Part shown: piece after piece, positions 1-6,001 of the stretch
How the letters are laid out: each line of letters begins with the position of its first letter
Numbering within the stretch: position 1 is the stretch's first letter
From: Planctomycetota bacterium
GTDB lineage: Bacteria > Planctomycetota > Phycisphaerae > Sedimentisphaerales > Anaerobacaceae
Reading direction: 5' to 3'
Length of the DNA: 6,865 nt
NCBI GenBank assembly: GCA_017885385.1
Contig: JAFNGF010000009.1
Span: 951 to 7,815, forward strand
Program-made: the position numbers and the translations under genes
Notes under the pieces: generated by a model
Seen by the model: the letters and a program-made list of their open reading frames with translations, nothing else
Told to the model about the DNA's origin: nothing
Database searches by the model: none

Positions 1-3000
1 CCGAATCTTTGCCGTCGGCGTCACCATCGCACTGATAGCCGCTGCCGTTGGGCGGTGCACACCAGCAATCGGGCTTGCCAAGAGCTAACCAGTCCCCGTA
101 TGTCGAATATGTGCACGGGAAACAGCCCGGCTCAGTAAATAGGATAAATGACATATCCTCACTCATACCAAGCTGGTCATGCAGCTCTTCCCAGACCCAC
201 GTCGAGGCGCCGGTCGGATCTGTCACCATGTGCCCGGCTACGGCGTCATCATTCCGGCTCGCATCATATAGGGCCTTGACCTCGTGTGCACTAAGGGCGT
301 AATTGTAGATTCGCACATCGTCAATCAGCCCATTAAAATACTCGCCATCCTCTGATCCACGCACACCGACCGTCAGCTTGGCGACATTCGCAGATGTAAA
401 ACCCTTCTGCAGGTCCGCCGAGATATCAAACTGACCATTTACGTACATGCTGAACTTTTTCGTCTTGGAATCGTACGTGCCGGTCAGCATGTACCACTGG
501 TCGGCGTTGAGCTTCTGGTTCGTCTGCCATGCGTTCCAGCCAACCCTGACGTGGAACCTGCCTTCATCGGTAAGCCACATCCCGAACCTGTTGCGGTCCC
601 AGCCATCGCGGTCGTACTCCATTATGGTGCGCCAGCCACCAGTGACTTCTCTTGCCCTTACCCATGCTGAGGCGGAGAATGAACCGGGAGCGAAATTCAG
701 CCCTGTCGGCGTGTCGACCTTAACATAGTCACCCTTGCCGTCCAGGTCCAGCGCTCCGCAGACATGCCCGCAGCAGGCCACCCAGTTGGCATCGCCAACG
801 AGCGTGCCATGGTTGTTGTTGCCGCTATCATCTCTGGCAGTTACGCCGGCCGTCTCATCCAGATTCCAATGCAGCACTTCCCCGATTTGGATCGGGGGCG
901 GCTCCCACGCAGCACACTTGTGGTTAGTCCAGCCCCACGGATAGCGGGCTTCTTGCGGATTCTTGTAGACAGCCACTACGCTCAGCCAGTAGACGCTGTT
1001 GACATCCTTCTGGCAGAACCATTCTTCCTGGGGCAGGCGCACCGAATAACGGAACACCGGCTCGCGTCTAACCGGCGGAGGCGGATAAATCAATATGGTG
1101 TATTCAGGATGCTTGTCGTAGCCGACCAGCACCTCGTCATAATCGTAAGCTTTGTACTCCCAGACTTTCTCCCCTGGATGGCTATACGGAACGGCAGAAG
1201 ACGTCGGCACATCGGTCCAGATCGAGAGCAGGAAGTAGTCGGGCTTGGCCGGCGGCGTCATTTGCTGACACTGGCACGCCTCATACTGATAGCCGATATA
1301 CGAACCCCACCAGACGACAGCCGTCACGGGCGTTATTCCGGTGCACAGCCAGTCATCGGCTACCAGACGCCGGATTTGTAGCTGCTCCTTCTGCGTCTCG
1401 CTGGTAATCTCAAAGGCCAGGTCGATAGATTTGCCCTCCAACGGATGCCTCTGTGGGTATCGCATCTCCTCCCACGGGCGAGAAATCGGCATTATTTCCG
1501 TACGCCAGACCGCATCATCATTCCAGTGGTCCGCTGAGGTTTTCCAGCCGAACCGCGTCGCCTCGGTCATTGGCGTATGTACTATCTGCGCCTGAACGGC
1601 CAGCCAATAAATAGTACCTTGCTGCTGGATAAATGCCTCGCGCACATTGATGTCAAAATCAAACTGCCAGCAGACAGTATCTGCGGAAGGCTCGTAAATC
1701 GGCTTGCACGGCACAAACCAGCCCTCTTTCAGCTTCTCAGCGTGCTTGGTTGCAGTAAACTCGCCGGACTTGAAATCTCGGCTCCACACTAATTTGCCGG
1801 GCATACTGTAGCGTGTCAGACTCTGGCTGGCAGGGATATCCTCGTAAATGCCCAATTTGAAGACCACATTTTCCGCAAAATCGGCAGGCAGAACATCGTT
1901 GTACCACGAGCCCCAAACGCGAATGTGCGTAATCGGCCCGCTGGCAGTGCACTTAAAATCGTCCGCAAGAACCTGTAGCGGCCAAGTTGTCGGTAGATCG
2001 TCTGTTGCGTCCACATCCATGCCCGCGTCACTGAGGTCCGGTTTTTGAGTCCACTTGATCCCGGTTGTTGTCTCTACAGCTAAAGATTCCTCGTCTTCGT
2101 AGTGCGGCCAGTCACGGATGCCCGTGTAGGCCTGCTCCCACTTGATGTAATTCGGATCGGTGTCGAGCTCAAAGGCCATATCGTAGCTCTGTTTCTCGCC
2201 GCACAACGTGCTGATAAGCTCCTCGATGCCGAACTCGTTCGAAAAGCCTGTCGGGAATTCCCCTTGTACCTCGAACCTTACCGCATCATCCATCCAGTGC
2301 TGCGGCCGCGTCTTCCATCCCCACTGCTGGAATGGAACTGTAACCGGCGGATAAATGGCGGTGATGCTGATCCAGAAGACATCATCGCGCGTAGTTGGGT
2401 CGATGTGCTTCTGCTGCCAGAAGTACTCCCGCGGCTTTAGCTCCACATAATACTGGAAGCAGGTATCGGAAGGTTTTTGTGGGAATCTATCGATGCCTGC
2501 CCACTCTTCGTGCACGCGTTCGACTGGTATCTCCATCTGCCAAAGCAGCTTCCCTGGATGGCTGAAGCCGAATTCAGCACGAGGATTGGCAGGAACATTT
2601 GACCAGAATCCTATTTGCCAGGCAGTCGGCTTGGTATCGGGCGGTTCGCGGCTATTCCAACCTTCGTACGACCCCCACCAGTGAACCGAGGTTACAGGCA
2701 TACTGCCCAGGCAGCGGAAGTCATCCGCGACAATATGCCAGAGCGCTTGTGATACGGCGCCGGGCACACCACTGGGCTTGATGCAGAAAGACGGCTCGTT
2801 CCAGCCACAATATATAGGTGTTTTAGACATTGGGTCCCACTCGACCGGCGGCTGAGACCACTTCAGATGCTCCGCCGGCGGCTTAGGCTCAGGCGGCACC
2901 TCCACCTCCGGCACAAAATAGTAATCCTCCGTTTCGCCAAACTCGTAGCCCGCCGCAGGTCCGTCGCCGCCAGCGCGAGCGGCGGAAGTAACCATGCCCC

Positions 3001-4912
3001 ACTGCTGCTCGGAAAGTGTTATGCGCATCCAGATTCGCTCTTCCGCCGGGACTGCCTGAGGCTGCCAGCAGGTGAATGCCGGCGTAGTGACATTATACGT
3101 ACCCGATGTTACAAACTGCAGCAGTTGATTCTGTACCGCCCACTCCGGAACCATCGTGCCGTCTGGACACTGTAACACATCGTTCCAGTCGCCGTCGCGG
3201 TTCCAATCCAACCACACGTTCACATACAAAGGCGGCGGCTCAATCGTCGCCAACGGCACGACCGTTACCCAGTAATCGAAACTCGTCAGCTCACAATGCG
3301 GCAAAACCAAAGGCACCGCGACCCCATCGTCAGCTTTGTCGAGGTCCGGGCTGTCATTACGCGGATCAATATTATTTGTGCCGTCTTCGTCGGGGCCAAT
3401 ATCTGCTTCGTTCTCGAGGCTGACACCGTTGCCTAAATAGGCTACTGCCTTGGGCTGCCAGTGAACTGGCCCGTAAGGCGGAGAACCAGCGCCGTACACC
3501 GTCGGATATTTCGCAGGTACTCCAGCCGGGCCGCCCTTGGGATATGCGGTCATCGTAGTGCCGGAGCTGTTTGTACTGTCCGGTGCGTCGCCCAGGTCGT
3601 GCTCAGCTTTTGCCTCTTCGCCGCCGGTAATTACGAACGCCAGGTCCAGTGACTTTTCCGTCTGTGGGTCGCGCAGCTCTATCCAGCCCCCTATGCCTGT
3701 CGGTGAACCCCAGAAGACCACACCGTCCTCGAAGTGGTCAAGTGACGTTTTCCAGCCGATGTGCGTGCCGACCGGGTCACGGATCGTAATCGAAAGAATG
3801 AGCCAGTAAATTTGCCCGGCCTGTTGAATGAACGGGTCGGTAATGTTACAAATGTTACACTGGTAGATATCCTTATGGTCGTTTGGTCTGGTTACCTGGT
3901 CTCTCATTATCCATCCCTGGATGTTGATTCTCCAGTTTATAAATCCCTGGTTGCCGGTTGCCCAGTGACGCAGATTCAGTTCGTCCGGACCGAAGACTCT
4001 TTCCCATAGAAGATGGCCCGGCACGCTGTAGCCGTAAGCGCTATCTCCAGCGGGAATGTTGGAATATATCCTGGCGTGGATACGGTCGATTATCCCTACC
4101 TTGTCACCTTGCCAGGAGTACCAAAAGTGAATGTCGGTGACCGGGCCGGTTTCTGAGCACTTCCAGTCGTCGGCCACCAAGGCGGGGGTCACATCCACAT
4201 CCCAGCCCTGGGGATCGGGCAGTTGTGGGAAGTGCATCTTGTGCGGGTCGCCGCTCTGCCAACCGCACGGACCTGGCCCGGGGCCGGTATCACCAGCGCG
4301 GATCGGGGTGCCAGCTACGTCCTCATACGCCCATCCGTCGAATGTGACGCTCTGGTTGTTTGCACCGACGTTAGACATGTTTGCCAGGCGCAGCCAAGCA
4401 TGGTAGGCACTGCCCGGCAAAACCAGCCCGATATAGCCGCCGGAAGCACCAAATTCCCCATTGGTTGTCCGTCCCCCCATGCCTTCTGAAAGGAGCACCG
4501 CCAGCCCGTGGTCGGCAAGAGGCAACTCGGGGCCGATCAAGGCTCCGGGAGCGAGATTAAGTGCTCGCCCCATCCCCATCACGTCGAAGCCGACCACCTC
4601 GCCCATCGCCATGCCAATACCCATACCACCAAGGATAGTCAACCTAGTCATACCCATCGTCATTCCGGTCATTCCCGGCATTCCCATTTCGTACTCCAGG
4701 ATGATGGTGAAGTCGTCCCACTTCTCGCCCGAGCCGGCAATGCTAATCATTGCCATCTCAGCCGGCGGAGACATACCACCCTGCAACGTAAGCGTGACAT
4801 TCTGGGAGCCCGAGTAGACAATAGCCCCTTCGACTTTGCTCAGGGCAGGCCCAAAGAGTGAACCGGGAAGCGCCAGAACGAACGCAACAGCCAAAAGTGA
4901 GTGCTTATTCAT
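1..4912 (-). CDS. Giant modular exported protein, C-terminus cut by window edge (signal peptide, 4 VADD/GWKT modules, GEVED, LamG, dockerin-like start)
   Basis: Reading from ATG at 4912, 1637 codons run without a stop to the left edge, so the gene is 3'-partial. GGAGGA at 4925-4920 lies 7 nt before the ATG. Residues 1-21 form a signal peptide (MNKH, then a hydrophobic SLLAVAFVLALPGSLF core), so the product is exported. Order by residue: N-terminal domain 27-220 with a Met/Gly-rich stretch at 76-115; module 1 at 224-430; DLGDAPDS segment from 439 and GEVED at 528-668; module 2 at 682-920; module 3 at 952-1171; module 4 at about 1178-1346; LamG at 1347-1553; Cys-rich linker; then DGDADGKDS at the edge. 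GEVED and LamG are known in large secreted or surface proteins and LamG often binds glycans or proteins. I believe the repeated module is the family called DUF7901 in Phycisphaerae, but that name is from memory. No catalytic motif was seen. A secreted adhesin or scaffold role is inference. The reading frame is certain; the function is unknown. Confidence 0.93.
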   Translation of the reverse strand, partial: MNKHSLLAVAFVLALPGSLFGPALSKVEGAIVYSGSQNVTLTLQGGMSPPAEMAMISIAGSGEKWDDFTIILEYEMGMPGMTGMTMGMTRLTILGGMGIGMAMGEVVGFDVMGMGRALNLAPGALIGPELPLADHGLAVLLSEGMGGRTTNGEFGASGGYIGLVLPGSAYHAWLRLANMSNVGANNQSVTFDGWAYEDVAGTPIRAGDTGPGPGPCGWQSGDPHKMHFPQLPDPQGWDVDVTPALVADDWKCSETGPVTDIHFWYSWQGDKVGIIDRIHARIYSNIPAGDSAYGYSVPGHLLWERVFGPDELNLRHWATGNQGFINWRINIQGWIMRDQVTRPNDHKDIYQCNICNITDPFIQQAGQIYWLILSITIRDPVGTHIGWKTSLDHFEDGVVFWGSPTGIGGWIELRDPQTEKSLDLAFVITGGEEAKAEHDLGDAPDSTNSSGTTMTAYPKGGPAGVPAKYPTVYGAGSPPYGPVHWQPKAVAYLGNGVSLENEADIGPDEDGTNNIDPRNDSPDLDKADDGVAVPLVLPHCELTSFDYWVTVVPLATIEPPPLYVNVWLDWNRDGDWNDVLQCPDGTMVPEWAVQNQLLQFVTSGTYNVTTPAFTCWQPQAVPAEERIWMRITLSEQQWGMVTSAARAGGDGPAAGYEFGETEDYYFVPEVEVPPEPKPPAEHLKWSQPPVEWDPMSKTPIYCGWNEPSFCIKPSGVPGAVSQALWHIVADDFRCLGSMPVTSVHWWGSYEGWNSREPPDTKPTAWQIGFWSNVPANPRAEFGFSHPGKLLWQMEIPVERVHEEWAGIDRFPQKPSDTCFQYYVELKPREYFWQQKHIDPTTRDDVFWISITAIYPPVTVPFQQWGWKTRPQHWMDDAVRFEVQGEFPTGFSNEFGIEELISTLCGEKQSYDMAFELDTDPNYIKWEQAYTGIRDWPHYEDEESLAVETTTGIKWTQKPDLSDAGMDVDATDDLPTTWPLQVLADDFKCTASGPITHIRVWGSWYNDVLPADFAENVVFKLGIYEDIPASQSLTRYSMPGKLVWSRDFKSGEFTATKHAEKLKEGWFVPCKPIYEPSADTVCWQFDFDINVREAFIQQQGTIYWLAVQAQIVHTPMTEATRFGWKTSADHWNDDAVWRTEIMPISRPWEEMRYPQRHPLEGKSIDLAFEITSETQKEQLQIRRLVADDWLCTGITPVTAVVWWGSYIGYQYEACQCQQMTPPAKPDYFLLSIWTDVPTSSAVPYSHPGEKVWEYKAYDYDEVLVGYDKHPEYTILIYPPPPVRREPVFRYSVRLPQEEWFCQKDVNSVYWLSVVAVYKNPQEARYPWGWTNHKCAAWEPPPIQIGEVLHWNLDETAGVTARDDSGNNNHGTLVGDANWVACCGHVCGALDLDGKGDYVKVDTPTGLNFAPGSFSASAWVRAREVTGGWRTIMEYDRDGWDRNRFGMWLTDEGRFHVRVGWNAWQTNQKLNADQWYMLTGTYDSKTKKFSMYVNGQFDISADLQKGFTSANVAKLTVGVRGSEDGEYFNGLIDDVRIYNYALSAHEVKALYDASRNDDAVAGHMVTDPTGASTWVWEELHDQLGMSEDMSFILFTEPGCFPCTYSTYGDWLALGKPDCWCAPPNGSGYQCDGDADGKDS
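254..874 (-). other. LamG / concanavalin A-like domain within the giant protein
   Basis: Residues 1347-1553 show the LamG_3 pattern: LHWNLDETAG, DDSGNNNHGTLVG, ALDLDGKGDYVKV, SFSASAWVR, RTIMEYD, WYMLTGTYDS, FSMYVNGQ, and the closing FNGLIDDVRIYNYALSAHEVKALYDA. The length of about 205 residues is normal for the family. Such domains fold as a beta-sandwich and usually bind carbohydrate or protein ligands outside the cell. A CCGHVCG cysteine cluster sits in the loop before ALDLDG. After the domain come about 60 residues with several cysteines (CFPC, CWC), then the calcium-loop-like motif at the window edge. Confidence 0.9.
875..1381 (-). repeat. Protein repeat module 4, lacking the usual end, joined to LamG
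   Basis: Fourth copy. VADDWLC starts at residue 1184, followed by PVTAVVWWGSY, SHPGEKVW with its Pro at 1246, SVYWLSVVAVY and GWTNHKCAAWEP from 1327. VADD to GWTN spans 143 residues. The closing part seen in copies 1-3 (HxxDDAV, then DLAFEIT) is absent, and the chain passes through the linker PPPIQIGE straight into LamG. It also carries a CQCQ cluster near the start. The copy is either truncated or a distinct subtype. Confidence 0.77.
880..897. repeat. Perfect 7-bp palindrome in the linker between module 4 and LamG (REP-like)
   Basis: CCCCGAT (880-886), loop TTGG, ATCGGGG (891-897) is a perfect inverted repeat. On the minus strand it encodes the linker part PPIQIG between module 4 and the LamG domain. 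Palindromes of the form CCCGATnnnnATCGGG are, as I recall, common as dispersed intergenic repeats in several phyla, but only one copy is seen here and a chance origin in GC-rich coding DNA is possible. Confidence 0.45.
1400..2059 (-). repeat. Protein repeat module 3 (LADDFKC ... SMPGKLVW ... GWKTS ... SIDLAFEITS)
   Basis: Third copy. It opens at IKWTQKPDL (residue 952), then LADDFKC from 982, PITHIRVWGSW, SMPGKLVW with its Pro at 1038, TIYWLAVQA, GWKTSADHWNDDAVW from 1122 and SIDLAFEITS ending at 1171. The distance from the first residue of LADD to GWKT is 140, as in module 1. This is the copy in which every landmark is most regular. Confidence 0.82.
2153..2869 (-). repeat. Protein repeat module 2 (VADDFRC ... 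SHPGKLLW ... GWKTR ... YDMAFELDT)
   Basis: Second copy. It opens with HLKWSQPPVEWDP near residue 682, then VADDFRC from 728, PVTSVHWWGSYEGW, SHPGKLLW with its Pro at 786, VFWISITAIY, GWKTRPQHWMDDAVR from 865 and YDMAFELDT ending near 918. VADD to GWKT spans 137 residues, almost the same as in module 1. The opening 'KWSQPP' resembles 'KWTQKP' at the start of module 3, so the unit seems to begin upstream of VADD. Confidence 0.82.
2909..3331 (-). other. GEVED domain within the giant protein
   Basis: Residues 528-668 start at DDGV and end at GETEDYYF (659-666), which matches the GEVED hallmark. The core VNVWLDWNRDGDWND sits at about 564-578 and is followed by RIWMRITLSE. About 90 residues before it comes DLGDAPDS (439-446), a phrase that commonly precedes GEVED domains in large secreted bacterial proteins. 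The domain lies between modules 1 and 2, so the module array is interrupted by it. GEVED domains are beta-rich and of uncertain function; the Asp-rich WNRDGDWND loop could bind a metal ion, which is inference. Confidence 0.82.
3623..4243 (-). repeat. Protein repeat module 1 (VADDWKC ... SVPGHLLW ... GWKTS ... SLDLAFVITG)
   Basis: First of four diverged copies of a module of about 200 residues. Landmarks are VADDWKC from residue 246, PVTDIHFW soon after, SVPGHLLW with its Pro at 298, IYWLILSI, GWKTSLDHFEDG from 386, and SLDLAFVITG ending at 430. The first Val of VADD to GWKT spans 140 residues. This copy carries a CNIC cysteine pair between the PG and GWKT landmarks that the other copies lack. 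It is followed directly by the segment leading to the GEVED domain. Confidence 0.8.
4825..4850. repeat. REP-like dispersed repeat inside the coding region, at the signal-peptide junction
   Basis: The plus strand reads CCCCTTCGACTTTGCTCAGG followed by GCAGGC. From memory, close variants of CCTTCGACTTYGCTCAGG recur many times in genomes of several bacterial phyla, in and between genes, and give 'SPFDFAQGRP' or 'PALSKVEG' when translated. Here the minus strand reads it as PALSKVEG (residues 22-29), just where the signal peptide ends. CCCT/AGGG ends allow only a weak hairpin. The repeat assignment rests on recall, since a single copy is visible here. Confidence 0.55.
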
Positions 4913-4946
4913 AACTTTATCCTCCAGATCGAGACCTTTAACAGTC

Positions 4947-4975
4947 ACGCTACCACCACAATCGGGCTTTGTCAA
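4947..4975 (-). promoter_or_regulatory. Putative sigma70-type promoter for the giant exported protein
   Basis: On the minus strand TTGACA (4975-4970) matches the -35 consensus exactly. After a 17-nt spacer comes TAGCGT (4952-4947), which has the first two and last bases of a -10 box. Transcription would start near 4940, giving a leader of about 28 nt that contains the GGAGGA ribosome site. The -10 is weak, so the call rests mainly on the perfect -35, the ideal spacing and the position. Confidence 0.5.
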
Positions 4976-5025
4976 GTCAAAAACTATCAAGCCTTGGGTG
5001 GAATGCTCCCCGAAACAAATAAAAT

Positions 5026-5054
5026 TTGTCAAGAAAGTTAACATAAGGTACGAT
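5026..5054 (+). promoter_or_regulatory. Putative sigma70-type promoter for the polysaccharide-export gene
   Basis: TTGTCA (5026-5031, 5 of 6 to consensus), a 17-nt spacer and TACGAT (5049-5054, 4 of 6) form a plausible promoter. Transcription would start near 5061, leaving a leader of about 116 nt before the ATG at 5177. A 6-bp inverted repeat, ACAAAT (5015-5020) and ATTTGT (5024-5029), overlaps the -35 box and could be a regulator site. The -35 lies in a 9-nt direct repeat shared with the leftward promoter. Confidence 0.45.
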
Positions 5055-5095
5055 AATTACTATAGTTTAGCCTTACGGATTATTGAGCCTTGGTG

Positions 5096-5119
5096 GCGGC
5101 TCGGTAAACACCGAGCTGC
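5096..5119 (+). promoter_or_regulatory. Leader hairpin upstream of the polysaccharide-export gene
   Basis: GCGGCTCGG (5096-5104), loop TAAACA, CCGAGCTGC (5111-5119) can form a 9-bp stem with one G-U pair. No U-run follows, so it does not look like an intrinsic terminator. It sits about 45 nt before the ribosome site, inside the predicted leader RNA, and may affect RNA stability or bind a regulator. No known riboswitch class was recognised. Confidence 0.45.
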
Positions 5120-5163
5120 AATGGGACAGCAATAGTGACAATACGATGGGAACCTTTTCGTAG

Positions 5164-5169
5164 AAGGAG
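5164..5169 (+). promoter_or_regulatory. Ribosome binding site that fixes the start of the export lipoprotein
   Basis: AAGGAG lies 7 nt before ATG 5177. It supports that start over an in-frame GTG at 5135, which has no comparable site and would put 14 charged residues before the lipoprotein signal peptide. Confidence 0.8.
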
Positions 5170-5176
5170 CTTAACA

Positions 5177-5935
5177 ATGGCCTACATACGCATAATCACG
5201 GCTTTGATCCTCTCGGTGGTCATGATTAGTCTGGCAGGCTGCTTCTCGTCTCGTCGCGAGGACATCGAAGCATTCTTGAGACCGTACCAGGTTCAAGTAA
5301 CGAGCGAGAAGTATGTTCTGCAGCCGCCCGACGAGATCGAGGTCCACTGCGCCAAAGTGCCGGAGATCAATATGCAGCGGCAACGGATACGCCCGGACGG
5401 CAAAGTCAGCTTCGAGGCGATAGGCGAGGTAGAAGCAGCCGGAAAAACGCCGGCAGAGGTTGCCGATGGGTTGAAACAAAAAGCAGCCCAGCTCTATACA
5501 CTGCCAGGAGACAGCCCTATCGATGTGCGTATTGTTGCGTATGCAAGCAAAGTCTACTACGTGTTGGGTCAGGTGGATAGGCCTGGTCCGAAGGTGTATA
5601 GCGGCCGCGATACCGTATTAAATGCTCTCGCCCAGGCTCAACCTAACCCTATGGCCTGGGAAGAGCGGATCCAGGTAATAAGACCTTCCGCCGACGAGAA
5701 TATTAGACCTAAAATCTTCGAAGTGAACTTTGACCGCATGATTGCGCACGGGGATACCACAAAAGATGTGCTCCTGCAAGACGGTGATATAATATATGTG
5801 CCGCCAACGGTCTTGGCAGCAGTGGCTATGAAGATAGAGGAGGCAATCCGGCCGATCGCCAGAGCCTTTTCGGGATACTATATTATGCAGCCAGAGTACG
5901 GCGGCCGCGGCGGCGGCGGCTACGGCGGCTACTAA
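5177..5935 (+). CDS. Polysaccharide-export outer-membrane lipoprotein (Wza/OMA family, Poly_export + SLBB)
   Basis: The 252-aa product should sit in the outer membrane and form the exit channel for an exopolysaccharide or capsule, as Wza-type proteins do. Residues 1-21 are a lipoprotein signal with lipobox LAGC, Cys22 being the lipidation site. The Poly_export part runs from about 46 to 121, opening YVLQPPDEIEVH where many relatives have Y-x-I-x-PGD, then IRPDGKVSFEAIGEVEAAGKTPAEVADGL. An SLBB-type part follows: KVYYVLGQVDRPGPKVYSGRDTVLNALAQA (125-154), closing with LLQDGDIIYVPP (199-210). The protein is shorter than Wza (about 380 aa), with a single SLBB-like segment. The tail GGRGGGGYGGY is unusual. 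The start is set by AAGGAG at 5164 and by the signal peptide. The next gene follows after 66 bp on the same strand. No glycosyltransferase or Wzc-type kinase is visible, so the exported glycan is unknown. Confidence 0.93.
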   Translation: MAYIRIITALILSVVMISLAGCFSSRREDIEAFLRPYQVQVTSEKYVLQPPDEIEVHCAKVPEINMQRQRIRPDGKVSFEAIGEVEAAGKTPAEVADGLKQKAAQLYTLPGDSPIDVRIVAYASKVYYVLGQVDRPGPKVYSGRDTVLNALAQAQPNPMAWEERIQVIRPSADENIRPKIFEVNFDRMIAHGDTTKDVLLQDGDIIYVPPTVLAAVAMKIEEAIRPIARAFSGYYIMQPEYGGRGGGGYGGY

Positions 5936-6001
5936 TGAGGTTTCCAGGTCGCCAATGTATGTAGCGAAAAACATATAACGGCAGTTACGTGATGAGAGGA
6001 C

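Noticed and set aside
764..1381. Plus-strand ORF of 205 codons within the left region
   Set aside because: It is antisense to module 4 and the LamG domain of the minus-strand gene; its translation has no recognisable domain or ribosome site, while the minus frame gives clear protein families.
3660..3700. Apparent stop codon and frameshift in the giant gene near GGGGG
   Set aside because: Recounting the run gives five G on the minus strand, which keeps the frame open (TGIGGWIELRDP); codon positions on both sides agree with one frame.
4508..4861. Plus-strand ORF ending in SPFDFAQGRP
   Set aside because: This ending is the translation of the REP-like repeat, and the frame is antisense to the signal peptide and N-terminal domain of the giant protein. 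It is the typical false gene such repeats produce.
5099..5140. Possible c-di-GMP-I (GEMM) riboswitch
   Set aside because: GGTAAAC, a 13-nt gap and GGGAC-AGCAA resemble part of the motif, but the GNRA-capped hairpin, the closing GGC/GCC pairing and the second receptor stem are missing.
5135..5176. Upstream in-frame GTG start for the export lipoprotein
   Set aside because: It would add 14 residues, several of them charged, before the lipoprotein signal, and no good ribosome site precedes it; AAGGAG fits ATG 5177.
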